A stretch of 64,000 bases of DNA from Hermatobates lingyangjiaoensis. Lineage: Eukaryota; Arthropoda; Insecta; Hemiptera; Hermatobatidae. Of the stretch, positions 53,717 through 62,001 are shown in pieces (positions within the stretch are counted from its first letter, which is position 1; each line of letters begins with the position of its first letter). A program made the position numbers and the translations under genes. The stretch lies in assembly GCA_026182355.1 (NCBI GenBank), contig JAPFBL010001928.1, positions 3,073,001 to 3,137,000 on the forward strand, written 5' to 3'. Under the pieces are notes generated by a model. It had not been told where the DNA came from. It worked only from the letters and a program-made list of their open reading frames with translations, and did no database searches.

Positions 53717-54720
53717 GTGCACTTATCTTTATATATAATTCCTGCATAATTTTAACATATATATTCAATGATACTTATTTCTGTTTTTTTCCTGTGATAA
53801 ATTTATATGCAATTTAATTAAATTTGCAAAAATTTTAACAAAAAATCTCTGTTTTTCAACGTTGCGAACAAATTTTTTACTAATATAAATTATAAATGAT
53901 AAAGTTGTTTCGGTTTGCTATTAAGTATCATTAAGTGCTATTGAGTACCAAACATCATTTGTGAGTTGAAGTTTCACTGGATTCCGTATCCTCTAGACGA
54001 CAGATAAAACTACAGAGCATAATGAATCATTCGTAAATTTATTAGTTTATACACCTTCTTTTATTTGAATATCTTTTTGATTGATGTAATTTTTAATTTA
54101 ATTAACGGAGTCCGTGTTTATTAAAATTTCAGATCTGATTGTTAAAATAATATGGGTGTTAGTTGTTGTTTGTAGAATTTTGTTTATAATGTGGAGATTA
54201 TAGTGGTGAAGGAGGTTTAAAAGAGGCCCTTGACTGAAGGCAGGTGTTAGAGGGATTGATATATCACAAAATGCAAATAGGTTTTCGGTAAAGGCTTTGA
54301 GTGATCAGCGGTAGCCTGTAACGATCCTTCAGGACTTGTCGTTCAATACAGGACGTAATGGTGGGATGGGGTGTGTGAAAAACATGCTTTTCCAGGATAA
54401 TACAAAGGTCTTTCCCGACCAGGCTGTCTTCTCTTTCATCGAGCTCTACAACGAATCCTTTCAAAATATATATCGCCGGTGTATTAGTAAACTCTTCACA
54501 GACAAGGAAACTGTTCAACTTGGAATACACCAGCCTTCTGATAAGCATTCCTCTGTTTAAACGAAATTATTCTCATTAAATAATAAACAGAAGGACAGAT
54601 TATATGTTATGTGAAATTGTATGTATTGCATGCTTGCATGCTCCACATATATTGTAGCATCGAATTTTTTAATGGATTGGGAGAAAAGCATTCCGTGCCA
54701 TTAGGTCTAACATATAAATG
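53714..54720. other. Intergenic DNA with an unrecognised minus-strand frame
   Basis: The minus frame 54264-54548 (94 residues; KGFVVELDEREDSLVGKDLC, ILEKHVFHTPH, CIERQVLKDRYRLPLI) has balanced, protein-like composition in an AT-rich area, and the plus strand is also open for 74 residues. I recognise no domain. It may be a transposon relic or an exon; there is no support for either. Confidence 0.35.
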
Positions 54721-54900
54721 CGGTCATAATTATATCTGCCCTCATTGTCGTCGTCTTCAGAAAGTGACATGAAGACAGTCTTTAATTTCGGTTTGAACCG
54801 TCTTCAGGAGAGATAAGAGAGGGAAACAAAGCGCACTGGTGCAGAGACGGTTGGAGACCAACAATGTTGCCATATGCGCGCCCGGTTACAGAGAATAAGG
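54721..54900 (-). repeat. Family E hammerhead element
   Basis: Contains the minus core at 54786-54807 and CAGGAGAGATAAGAGAGGG, AAACAAAGCGCACTGGTGCAG, GAGACGGTTGGAGACC. A second CTGAAGACGACGACAATG-like box lies on the minus strand at about 54741-54762, but its GAAA is not kept. Related to 16.2 and 56.5 kb. Confidence 0.6.
54786..54807 (-). ncRNA. Hammerhead-like ribozyme core (family E)
   Basis: Minus strand: CTGAAGA, C, GGT-TCAA-ACC, GAAATTAAAGAC. Intact core bases and three clean G-C/A-U pairs in stem II (a fourth with U-A at the loop). Helix I is not obvious. Confidence 0.6.
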
Positions 54901-56470
54901 TAGACAGGAATCAATTTATAATTAGATTAAATTAGTGAAATATGAAAACATAATAAATAAACAAAAGAAACAATTGAGGGATGAACAGAGAAATTGATAC
55001 ATATATAAAAGTACGGACTAAGCTATGATAAAGTAAAATAAAACTGAGAATACAAATAGTAATATTAAAGAAATAAAGTAATTAAATAATAAAAAACAAG
55101 TAATTAAATAATACAGGATATTTGATAATAAAATATGCAAAGACAAGGAACTTATTAAACATTATCTCTTTTGATTGAGGCCAGGTAAACTGCGAGCACT
55201 TAATAACCTCTATTAAAATAAGTGCGCGCGCTTTTAATTTCTCTGGGTTTCTTTTTCTACAATGACCTATATTTTTCCGTTTCATATCGTATTTTCAACG
55301 AAAAAGTATATATATATATACTATATTCCAGTATAACCATCACTTCACTTTTGCTCGTTGAACTTGGACTATCACTCTTAAATTTCTTATTTTTCTGATG
55401 AAGGATTTTATTCCGAATAATTATTCTCCGGTATGATGTATTTTCAATTTTTTGATATTATCTTACCTTGCCCGTCCTGTAACATAATTTGTAATATATA
55501 TGTATTATCAGAGCATGGAGTGTACGTGACTGAAAAATTTAAGAAGAGATTGATATGAATAGAAGCTATTGCCAGAAAGAGATGAGAAACATTTAGAGAC
55601 ATTATATTGAATATCAGCCAATATGGAAGATATGGGATTGAGCACGAGGCGTGTAATTTCATTCTTAACCACAGTTGGAGATATCTCTTTTGTATGTTAT
55701 TCAAGTTGTCCATGATATTAGGGATTAAATATAGATATCTGACAATTGAAATGTATATTTCTCATATTGCAATGAAATATTGACAGATAATGTTTGTGTT
55801 TCAGGTAAGTCCAACATTCTGGGTCTGATGAACATATAATGACGTAAGTGACGCATTTAAGATATCTTTGAACAGAAACAATGCAAATATTGTAGATCTT
55901 GGATTCTGCAAAACATTATTGTATAAAATACACATATATTTATATTGTGTGTTCAGGATGCTTATAGTTCTGTTGTATTCAGTGGCATAGCAGTGAACTT
56001 CTCTTATTTAGAAGAAGTAAGAAAAGAAATAACAAGACATCTGCCATTAAGAGGAAAAGAAGTGAGCCGCTCGAAAGCTAATTAAAACGCAATAACGCTG
56101 CTTAGCAAAAAATTATAAAATAAAGGTTTACGTTTGTATATATTTTACTAAAAGGAAAAAAATAGGAGCTTCACTAAGAGAAGTAGTGAAGCTGCTATAA
56201 TCTAAAAAAGTCCTCGTGAAACTAAAGGTAAGTTGGAGAAAAACTGCTTATTTAAAGAATCCTGGTTTACCTTTTGAGCGGCTCAATTCTGATCCCTTCC
56301 TGATGACCATGGAATAGAAATATTAAACCCGGTTTTCTTTTCTCTCTGTATCTATCTGAGATTATATTATATTAAGTTAGTTGAATCGTAGTATAGAGTC
56401 GCGATAATAATCTAGAACAAACAGCAGTAGTTCAAAGTATGTAAAGTAACAGATATAATGCAAAAGCATA
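54901..56470. other. Intergenic DNA, no gene recognised
   Basis: A short (TA)n at 55307-55320. A small hairpin-like GAGCTTCACTAAGAG and GAAGTAGTGAAGC near 56165-56193. The minus frame 55444-55713 has no motif. Confidence 0.5.
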
Positions 56471-56560
56471 CAAGTGTGGTTTATAATTTCTTGTTTTAAC
56501 CATCTTCAGGAGATGGAAGGAAGGGATAACAAACTGACGAAGCACTAACAACAATGATGT
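56471..56560 (-). repeat. Family E hammerhead-like repeat
   Basis: Minus-strand core 56487-56509: CTGAAGA, T, GGTTAAAACAA, GAAATTATAAACC. The stem is degraded (GGT opposite ACA). Right of it CAGGAGATGGAAGGAAGGG, AACAAACTGACGAAGCAC. Compare 54.79 kb. Confidence 0.55.
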
Positions 56561-56599
56561 TACACAGGTGTAGCTGTATATATACATAGACAATTTTCT

Positions 56600-56992
56600 C
56601 AATAATTCTTGATGTAAATATTCAAGTAACTCACCACTTTATTGGAGGTAATCGCTCTGAAGCCTTTCGTTTAACACATCGTCAGAGAGCAAGTGAATAC
56701 AAGCGATGGGCAGGTTATGAATCTTGATTTGATGTTTAATGAAGATTGGCAACACTGACTATATAATATATTTTTCCCAATTAAATTTGAAATTGTCTAA
56801 TCTGAAGTTATAATTGAAGGGATTGTTAAACAGATTAGACTATTTCAAATTTACTAGAAAATATAGTCAGTGTTACCAATCTTCATTAAATTTCAAACCA
56901 AAATTCATAACCTGCAGTGTCAGTACACTTGTACTCACTTGCTCTCTGACGATGTGTAGTGAGTTATTTTAGTATATATATATATATATATA
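56600..56992. mobile_element. Family F palindrome with hammerhead core, ends at (TA)n
   Basis: Left arm about 56676-56815 (ACACATCGTCAGAGAGCAAG, GCAGGTTATGAATCTTG, TTTAATGAAGATTGGCAAC, ACTGACTATATAAT, AATTTGAAATTGTCTAATCTG); right arm about 56822-56960 is the inverse with small indels. The left side extends through the complete core to GTAACTCACC-like text (as TAACTCACCACTTTATTGG). On the right the arm jumps from CTGACGATGTG straight to TAGTGAGTTATTTTAG and (TA)n (56973-56992), so the second core was deleted. Confidence 0.88.
56665..56685 (-). ncRNA. Hammerhead-like ribozyme core (family F)
   Basis: Minus strand: GCTCT-CTGACGA, T, GTGTTAAAC, GAAA, GGCTTC, AGAGC. Helix I is a perfect GCTCT/AGAGC directly against the core, and UUC precedes it as the cleavage triplet. 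Helix III has few pairs (A-U, perhaps G-U). Stem II is weak in this copy (GT...AC). Confidence 0.65.
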
Positions 56993-56996
56993 TTAT

Positions 56997-57062
56997 TAAA
57001 AATGATCACAGTTTCTGCATTCACAAACTTTTTTTCACAGATTCTAGCCTCTTGGCTATATT
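56997..57062. repeat. Fragment shared with the 36.1-36.3 kb palindrome
   Basis: AATGATCACAGTTTCTGCAT, TCACAAACTTTTTTTCACAG, ATTCTAGCCTCTTGGC. This matches the inverse of 36205-36275, and lies between two (TA)n tracts. Confidence 0.7.
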
Positions 57063-57200
57063 CCTTATATATATATAAAATTTTACATAAACATGTGAAA
57101 TAACAATAAATGATCAAAGAACAATATGAAATGAAAAAAAAGAAAAAGATTTTTAAACCACAATAAGGGGTCTTCATCAGAGTGAAAAGCCCAACTAAAC
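57063..57200 (-). repeat. Family B element, diverged single arm
   Basis: TATATATATATAAAATTTTA, CATAAACATGTGAAATAAC, TGATCAAAGAACAATATG, then a worn core 57150-57182 (minus: CTGATGA, A, GACCCCTTATTGTGGTT, TAAAAATC), CAGAGTGAAAAGCCCAACT. G12 is lost. Confidence 0.75.
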
Positions 57201-57239
57201 AGAAGATGCAGAAACATCATGGTGAGGGGTTCAAACTGC

Positions 57240-57492
57240 TTTACGCTAACATCCTACTCCATATATATATTTATATGTATAAAGATTTCACATAAACACG
57301 TGAAATAAGAATCAATGATCAAACCACAATAAGTAATGGGAAAACAATACTAAGATCTTTCAACCGTAACGAGCGGTCTTCGTCAGAGTCAAAAACCCAA
57401 CTGATGGGTTTTTGACTCTAAGGAAGTCCGTTTGTTACGGTTGAAAGATCTTAGTCTTGTTTTCCCATTTTCTTATTGTGGTTTGATCATGT
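57240..57492. mobile_element. Family B palindrome, long copy
   Basis: Left arm about 57281-57400 from TAAAGATTTCACATAAACAC through the core to AAAAACCCAACTGAT; right arm about 57402-57490 inverse: GGGTTTTTGACTCTAAGG to GTGGTTTGATCAT. TA-rich borders on both sides. The minus core is good; the plus core has CTAAGGA for CTGACGA, GTCCG-TTTGTTA-CGGTT, GAAAGATCTT, AGTC. Confidence 0.9.
57358..57386 (-). ncRNA. Hammerhead-like ribozyme core (family B)
   Basis: Minus strand: GACT-CTGACGA, A, GACCG-CTCGTTA-CGGTT, GAAAGATCTT, AGTA. Core and stem II are intact; helix I keeps three of the four GACT/AGTC pairs because the last base differs (AGTA). Confidence 0.7.
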
Positions 57493-57573
57493 ATATAATA
57501 ATATATACACCTTTAAATTACACAAAGCACAACACAGAAAAAAGAATAAAAAGAACACTTACAGAATTCAATA

Positions 57574-57597
57574 TTTTGAACTATTGTTCGTCATCAG
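57574..57597 (-). ncRNA. Hammerhead-like core (family A, left arm, mutated)
   Basis: Minus strand: CTGATGA, C, GAAC-AATA-GTTC, AAAATATTG. Four-pair stem, but G12 is A. Confidence 0.55.
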
Positions 57598-57711
57598 GAG
57601 TAGACTAAAAGAGAGGATGAAGTGAGAGAAGTCGTCGATGCGCGAAGACTCGTGTTCCATCCTTCGACGTGGGGAGATCTCTCTCACTTCGTCCTCTCTT
57701 CTAGTCTACTC

Positions 57712-57735
57712 CTGATGTCGAACAACAGTTCGAAA
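57712..57735 (+). ncRNA. Hammerhead-like core (family A, right arm, mutated)
   Basis: CTGATGT, C, GAAC-AACA-GTTC, GAAATATT then GAATTC. A9 is T; stem II and GAAA are intact. The two arms carry different single lesions. Confidence 0.55.
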
Positions 57736-57825
57736 TATTGAATTCTGTAAGTGTTCTTTTTATTCTTTTTTCTGTGTCGTGCTTTGTGTAATTTAAAGGT
57801 TTATAGTCCTTGTGGACCGTTTCTA

Positions 57826-57828
57826 ATA

Positions 57829-57879
<51 letters not shown>

Positions 57880-57925
57880 TATATATATATATATATATAT
57901 ATAATTATATATATATATATATATA
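57826..57925. repeat. (TA)n microsatellite, interrupted
   Basis: About 95 bp of (TA)n with a few TT or AA interruptions. The largest (TA)n tract in the window. Confidence 0.97.
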
Positions 57926-57989
57926 GATGTACAATTTGGCTACATTCCTTCATTTAAACAAGTACTCAAATTATACGTTTACTCCAAAC

Positions 57990-58197
57990 AGTGTTTCAAT
58001 ACCATCGTTAAACACATTCGATTTTTGTAATTACCCTGAAGATTGTTAGAGTTCAGTCAAAACATGTAGGATCTATCCTAACGAATATTCTTGAACGTTT
58101 AGATGAAGAAAACTAGAAATTATTTAGAGAATTGAAAAACTTGTGAAGAAAATTACTTCAGAAAAATATGGTCAACTGTTCAACGAAATATATATAA
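57990..58197 (+). repeat. Family G repeat, single diverged arm
   Basis: AATATTCTTGAACGTTTAG, GATGAAGAAAACTAGAAATT, GAATTGAAAAACTTGTGAAG and GGTCAACTGTTCAACGAAAT into TATATATA. Aligns with the right arm at 18.15-18.26 kb with frequent substitutions and conserved frame to the TGA. Upstream CCCTGAAGATTG...TCAAAACATGTAGG looks like a hammerhead core without a matching stem. Confidence 0.65.
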
Positions 58198-59110
58198 TAT
58201 TATGAAAACTGAAAAAGTTGATCGGGACATCTATTCATAACTCACAGAATCGCTTACTTATTGAATAAAGTCAGAATCAGAGATCTATATTTAGACTTCC
58301 ATCATTTCATATGATTGATTAGTCTGGGTTGAAATATGCATTTTATGAATTTGAAAACAAGAAGTTTTTTTATCTTGAAAAATGGATTGTGTTGTCAATT
58401 TGTTTGATTAAATTTCAAGTTATGATTATTTAAGGAAGACGAAATTCGAACAAGGTGCCGCCAATTGGCAAAGGTTAAGTACATCTAGTTTAAGCCATCA
58501 CGCGCAAACAATATTTAATTTAAATTTAATTTTTTAATTATTGTTACACCTTATAATAGAAATGTGGTTATGTTATAAATTATATATGAAGAGGATTTCT
58601 GATAAAAAAGTTTTTTTTTTCTTTAATCTCACTCTCCCACCTATAACAGAATATCAGGATTATCTTTGTCTCCCTGGAAACCTCGTTATCTGCTAAACCC
58701 TGAAAAAGTCCTCTTATCTGGGAATTTTGTTAGAAATAAAAGGTATGGGAGGTAGGTGATATTATCAAGAATGTTATTTTACCTTTGCCACTGTACGCTT
58801 CCATTAAAACTATGACTGTACAAGGGAATACAACCCTAGATAATCTAACACACACTAGTCAACTGATTCGCTCTTAATACTCTTGTTATGGCTGCCATTA
58901 CTTTAATGTTGTCATCATCATCTAATAATGCATAAAGAAATTACGCATAATTCTTTTTAGAAATAACATTTATAAATGTTAGTTTATAAAACTTAAAACT
59001 GAATCTGGCATGTTCAATGTAACGAAACACATGAAACTTAGCTAAGGTCTTCATCTGCTTCAGAGAAATCACAACATGCGTTCAACTGGAGTCTCACTCT
59101 TTGCTCTCAC
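58198..59110. other. Intergenic DNA, no gene recognised
   Basis: No feature seen beyond a poly-T run near 58608. Confidence 0.55.
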
Positions 59111-59201
59111 TCTCCCCTTTCTCTCTCTCTCTCTCTCTATCTCATTTTCTTTATTCTATGTAATTTTCTCCTTCTCAACCCCCCCCCCCCCCCCCCACAC
59201 A

Positions 59202-59244
<43 letters not shown>

Positions 59245-59252
59245 TATATATA
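59111..59252. repeat. (CT)n, poly-C, (CT)n and (TA)n cluster
   Basis: (CT)n at about 59117-59138, 18 C at 59179-59196, (CT)n at about 59202-59225, (TA)n at 59226-59252. A 71-residue frame across it is translated repeat. Confidence 0.95.
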
Positions 59253-59335
59253 GTCTTGTTTTCCCATTTTCTTTTTCTTATTGTGGTTTGATCATTGATT
59301 GTTATTTCACGTGTTTGTGTGAAATCTTTATATAT
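59250..59335 (+). repeat. Family B 3' segment at (TA)n
   Basis: AGTCTTGTTTTCCCATTTTC, TTATTGTGGTTTGATCATTG, TTATTTCACGTGTTTGTGTG, AAATCTTTATATATAT. Begins just after the ribozyme cleavage region (AGTC is the first base block of helix I downstream of the expected cut), preceded by (TA)n. Confidence 0.85.
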
Positions 59336-59369
59336 ATATCATTATTATTAAAGTAGACGGCAGCTTCCC

Positions 59370-59432
59370 CATTCACGACCTTTCTGCTGGTGTTTTTAGG
59401 CCAGCAAAAAGGTCGTGTTTATGTGAAATCTT

Positions 59433-59471
<39 letters not shown>

Positions 59472-59475
59472 ATCA
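59370..59475. repeat. Small palindrome, family B tail and (TA)n
   Basis: ACGACCTTTCTGCTGG-TGTTTTTAGG-CCAGCAAAAAGGTCGT is a short hairpin. It continues GTTTATGTGAAATCTTTAT into (TA)n: the last bases of family B. So only the tail of the element is left. Confidence 0.75.
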
Positions 59476-60300
59476 AAATTACAGTCGATAAGAACGAAAG
59501 GGGTTATGATAGTTTATGAAATGTTAAGAAATTTAGTTGTGGCTCAATGATAGGAGACACAGCAGGGGAAGATATACACAGTTCAATATTTTTCTTAGCC
59601 CATTTATGATCAAAGAAAGCAAAAATGAAGTCCTAAACTTAGATGATGGCACCTTCAGGTGAATAGTAGAATCAAGTCACTAAAGATGTTATAATATTCG
59701 TGTCATAAATGTTAACTAGTGTCACTGTAGTCTAGTTGTATTTGTTTCAAACTGTTCTCAGATAGTTCAGTGTTCACGTGGAGAATATTAAGTGGAATAT
59801 CTAGCAGCAGTGTATGATTTGCTCGTATCTAGAGCGTGTAGTTCCTTCCATTGCATGCCCAGCGTTTTATAACTTGCTTAGTCGTGCATGTGCAATCCAC
59901 AATCATACTTCAAACCTTATTCCTCGCCTCCAATTCAAAAGCAACCTTTGTAATCAAGTTTTAATATTTAATCTCATTGTTTGTGTTTTATTCATTCTAG
60001 CAAACAAATTAAATGTACCCACTTTTAAATAATTTAATTATAAGTGTCTCTGCAACTGACATTCTTCATAACACCTTCAGAAAAGTAATATCCTCACTTT
60101 GCTATCAGTGCTTCAGATGCCATACAAATTCTCTACCCTTTTACCTAGTTTTCATAATGATTATTTCAATCGTTATAATTGTGGCGAAATAGTAGAAATA
60201 CTGTAACATTGTTATAAATAAATACTTTGTTTCAAAGTTCATTATCAACACTGCAACATGTCTACTCTGTCTCCATGGAGAGACACATACTCCAGATTAT
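59476..60300. other. Intergenic DNA, no gene recognised
   Basis: The frame 59814-60032 has no motif. No repeat seen. Confidence 0.5.
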
Positions 60301-60304
60301 AATA

Positions 60305-60382
60305 ATCTATGTCGTATGCATTATTCTTTTGATGAATAATTAAATCTATGTCGTATGCATTATTCTTTTGATGAATAATTAA
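60305..60382. repeat. 39-bp tandem duplication
   Basis: ATCTATGTCGTATGCATTAT followed by TCTTTTGATGAATAATTAA, twice in a row, nearly identical. Confidence 0.95.
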
Positions 60383-60554
60383 ATTTGTTTTTATTATTAA
60401 TATTTATTCTAATTGATTATCGTTAAATTTAATTTACGTTTCATAGTTATTTTAGTTAATAAAAAAATGGATTCATTCAATCGGTGGAGTAGTCAAGGTC
60501 AAGTCTTGTAAATAAACAAGTTCAATGGGAAACATAAAAACCTCGAGTATAAAC

Positions 60555-60662
60555 TTTAATATAATTAAATTAAATTTTTAATTTTAATTATAATTAAAAT
60601 TTTAAATTAAATAAATTTTTTAAATTTAAATTTTATATAATTAAAAAAAATTAATATAATGA
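60555..60662. repeat. Nearly pure A/T self-complementary tract
   Basis: About 100 bp of A and T only, made of TTAATATAATTAAATTAAA, AATTTTAATTATAATTAAAA-type blocks that fold on themselves. No other family resemblance. Confidence 0.8.
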
Positions 60663-60787
60663 AACTGTAGTTGACATAGTAATTGTCAAATAAATTTACA
60701 ATCGACTTATATCAGTCCGTATTTTATTTTAATATGGCTATCGTCTAGACCTAATATCAAACTATCTGGAATAGTGTTTTTTTTTGT

Positions 60788-60907
60788 TTATTGTTTAAAC
60801 CGATCCCCTAGATGGTGATAACATCAGCCGTTTATCGGCTTTTTGTTTGATCGGTGAATCCTATAGATTCCACTTTCGTAGTCCATAATCTCGCCTAACT
60901 AAGACAG
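60788..60907. repeat. Two-copy dispersed repeat, long copy
   Basis: TTGTTTAAACCGATCCCCTAG, seen as TTGTTTAAACCG and ATCCCCTAG, then ATCAGCCGTTTATCGGCTTT (a hairpin AGCCG/CGGCT followed by T run), GATCGGTGAATCC, ATAGATTCCACTTTCG, AGTCCATAATCTCGCCTAAC. The shorter copy is at 19167-19255. Family unknown. Confidence 0.6.
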
Positions 60908-61600
60908 AGGAATAGTGTTTGTTACAAATTTCGTTCATAATCAATTTATTATCACCTTTGCTTTAAGTTGGCTATATTTGTTTGATTAGTTTTAACAATC
61001 TTTATATAATTGATCCAGAACAATCTAACATGTGATTATTTTTATTAAAATGAGGACCTTAGTCTTATTCGTGTTCACCGCTAATTTATTCTATCGCAGT
61101 AAATATTGCGAATTTTATTAATATTTCTAAATGAAATTCAAAGTTCAACTTTAGAATTTTGCTTACAGAAATATGTCTCACAATATTTTTAATTTTGTCT
61201 TTTCTTTATCACTCTGTGCAAATGTATATTTCATGATAACATTTACACATTCTTCTGTAAATACTACTGTGCGTGTATGTGTGTGCTTGCGTATATGTGA
61301 ATGTGGTGTGTGTGAGTGTGTATGCATGTGTGTGTCTGTGTTTCTAATAATTTGCATATGCACTACGGTCTCACCGTTAGATGTATGCCTTGCAAGTTAT
61401 ACCTTGCAGTCAAGATGTGAGGTACAGTTTTTGGGACATATTACCTCAGTGGAAAGCTTCTCTATCACCCTTCATATAAATACAGGTTTCCTATTTTCTT
61501 ACTCATTAATACAACTGACTTTAATTTTATTACAATTTTCAACTTATTTGTCATATTTTCTTTTCAAAATTAATATACATGTTAATTGTTATAATTCACT
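60908..61600. other. Intergenic DNA with degenerate (GT)n
   Basis: A degenerate (GT)n stretch at about 61268-61342. The 149-residue frame 61173-61622 crosses it and lacks any motif; I do not regard it as a gene. Confidence 0.55.
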
Positions 61601-61607
61601 ATATACG

Positions 61608-62001
61608 AGTATATATATATAAAACTAAAGTTTATTGGGACTCGGTCAGTTCTTCAGGTTCAAATTAAACTCTCAATGGTAACGTTTCGGTTTTTATTTA
61701 TAACCTTTTTCATTGCCAGAAGTATACATTTTGTAACAGAAGATCTAAGTATTACATTACAAGCTATTATACACGTGACACTGTCACCTGTTCATTCAAA
61801 CTAGACAGGTTTTGTTGAAGTTTACAGATTATTTTTCTTTGTAAAAGAATTTGTAATGTAATACTTAGTTTTTCTTTTTGAAAATTTATACTTCTGCCTA
61901 TGAAAAAAGTTTTAAATAAAAATAGAAACGTTGGCAATAAGAGTTTAATTTGAACCTGAAGAACTGACCGAGTCCCGATAAACTTTATATATATATATAT
62001 A
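61608..62001. mobile_element. Family D long palindrome bounded by (TA)n
   Basis: Left arm about 61620-61765, right arm about 61848-61990. Blocks: AAACTAAAGTTTATTGGGAC, TCGGTCAGTTCTTCAGGTTC, CTCAATGGTAACGTTTCGG, AACCTTTTTCATTG, AGAAGTATACATTTTG, and AAGTATTACATTACAAG near the tip. (TA)n on both outsides (61608-61620 and 61987-62001). Read outward each arm is GAAACGTT.GCAA...GTTTAATTTGAAC-CTGAAGA...AGTCCCGATAAACTTT. GTTT/GAAC lies against CTGAAGA, so this may be a hammerhead opened at helix II, but the order is permuted relative to families A-F. Confidence 0.88.

Larger units (their letters stand above)
57505..57825. mobile_element. Family A palindrome with two damaged cores
   Basis: Arms about 57508-57628 and 57673-57800 with TTAAATTACACAAAGCACAA or inverse, TTCTTTTTTCTGTGT-like text, the core, and CTCACTTCGTCCTCTCTTCT or inverse. 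The 45-bp centre holds CGTCGATGCGCGAAG...CCTTCGACG. The right arm ends GTCCTTGTGGACCGTTT. A 95-bp interrupted (TA)n follows (57831-57925). Confidence 0.9.

Noticed and set aside
58033..58065. CCTGAAGATTG...TCAAAACATG as a hammerhead core
   Set aside because: Box spacing fits, but no stem can be drawn.
61173..61622. 149-residue frame, longest non-element frame after 23114-23650
   Set aside because: Crosses degenerate (GT)n and ends in a (TA)n repeat; hydrophobic composition follows base composition.
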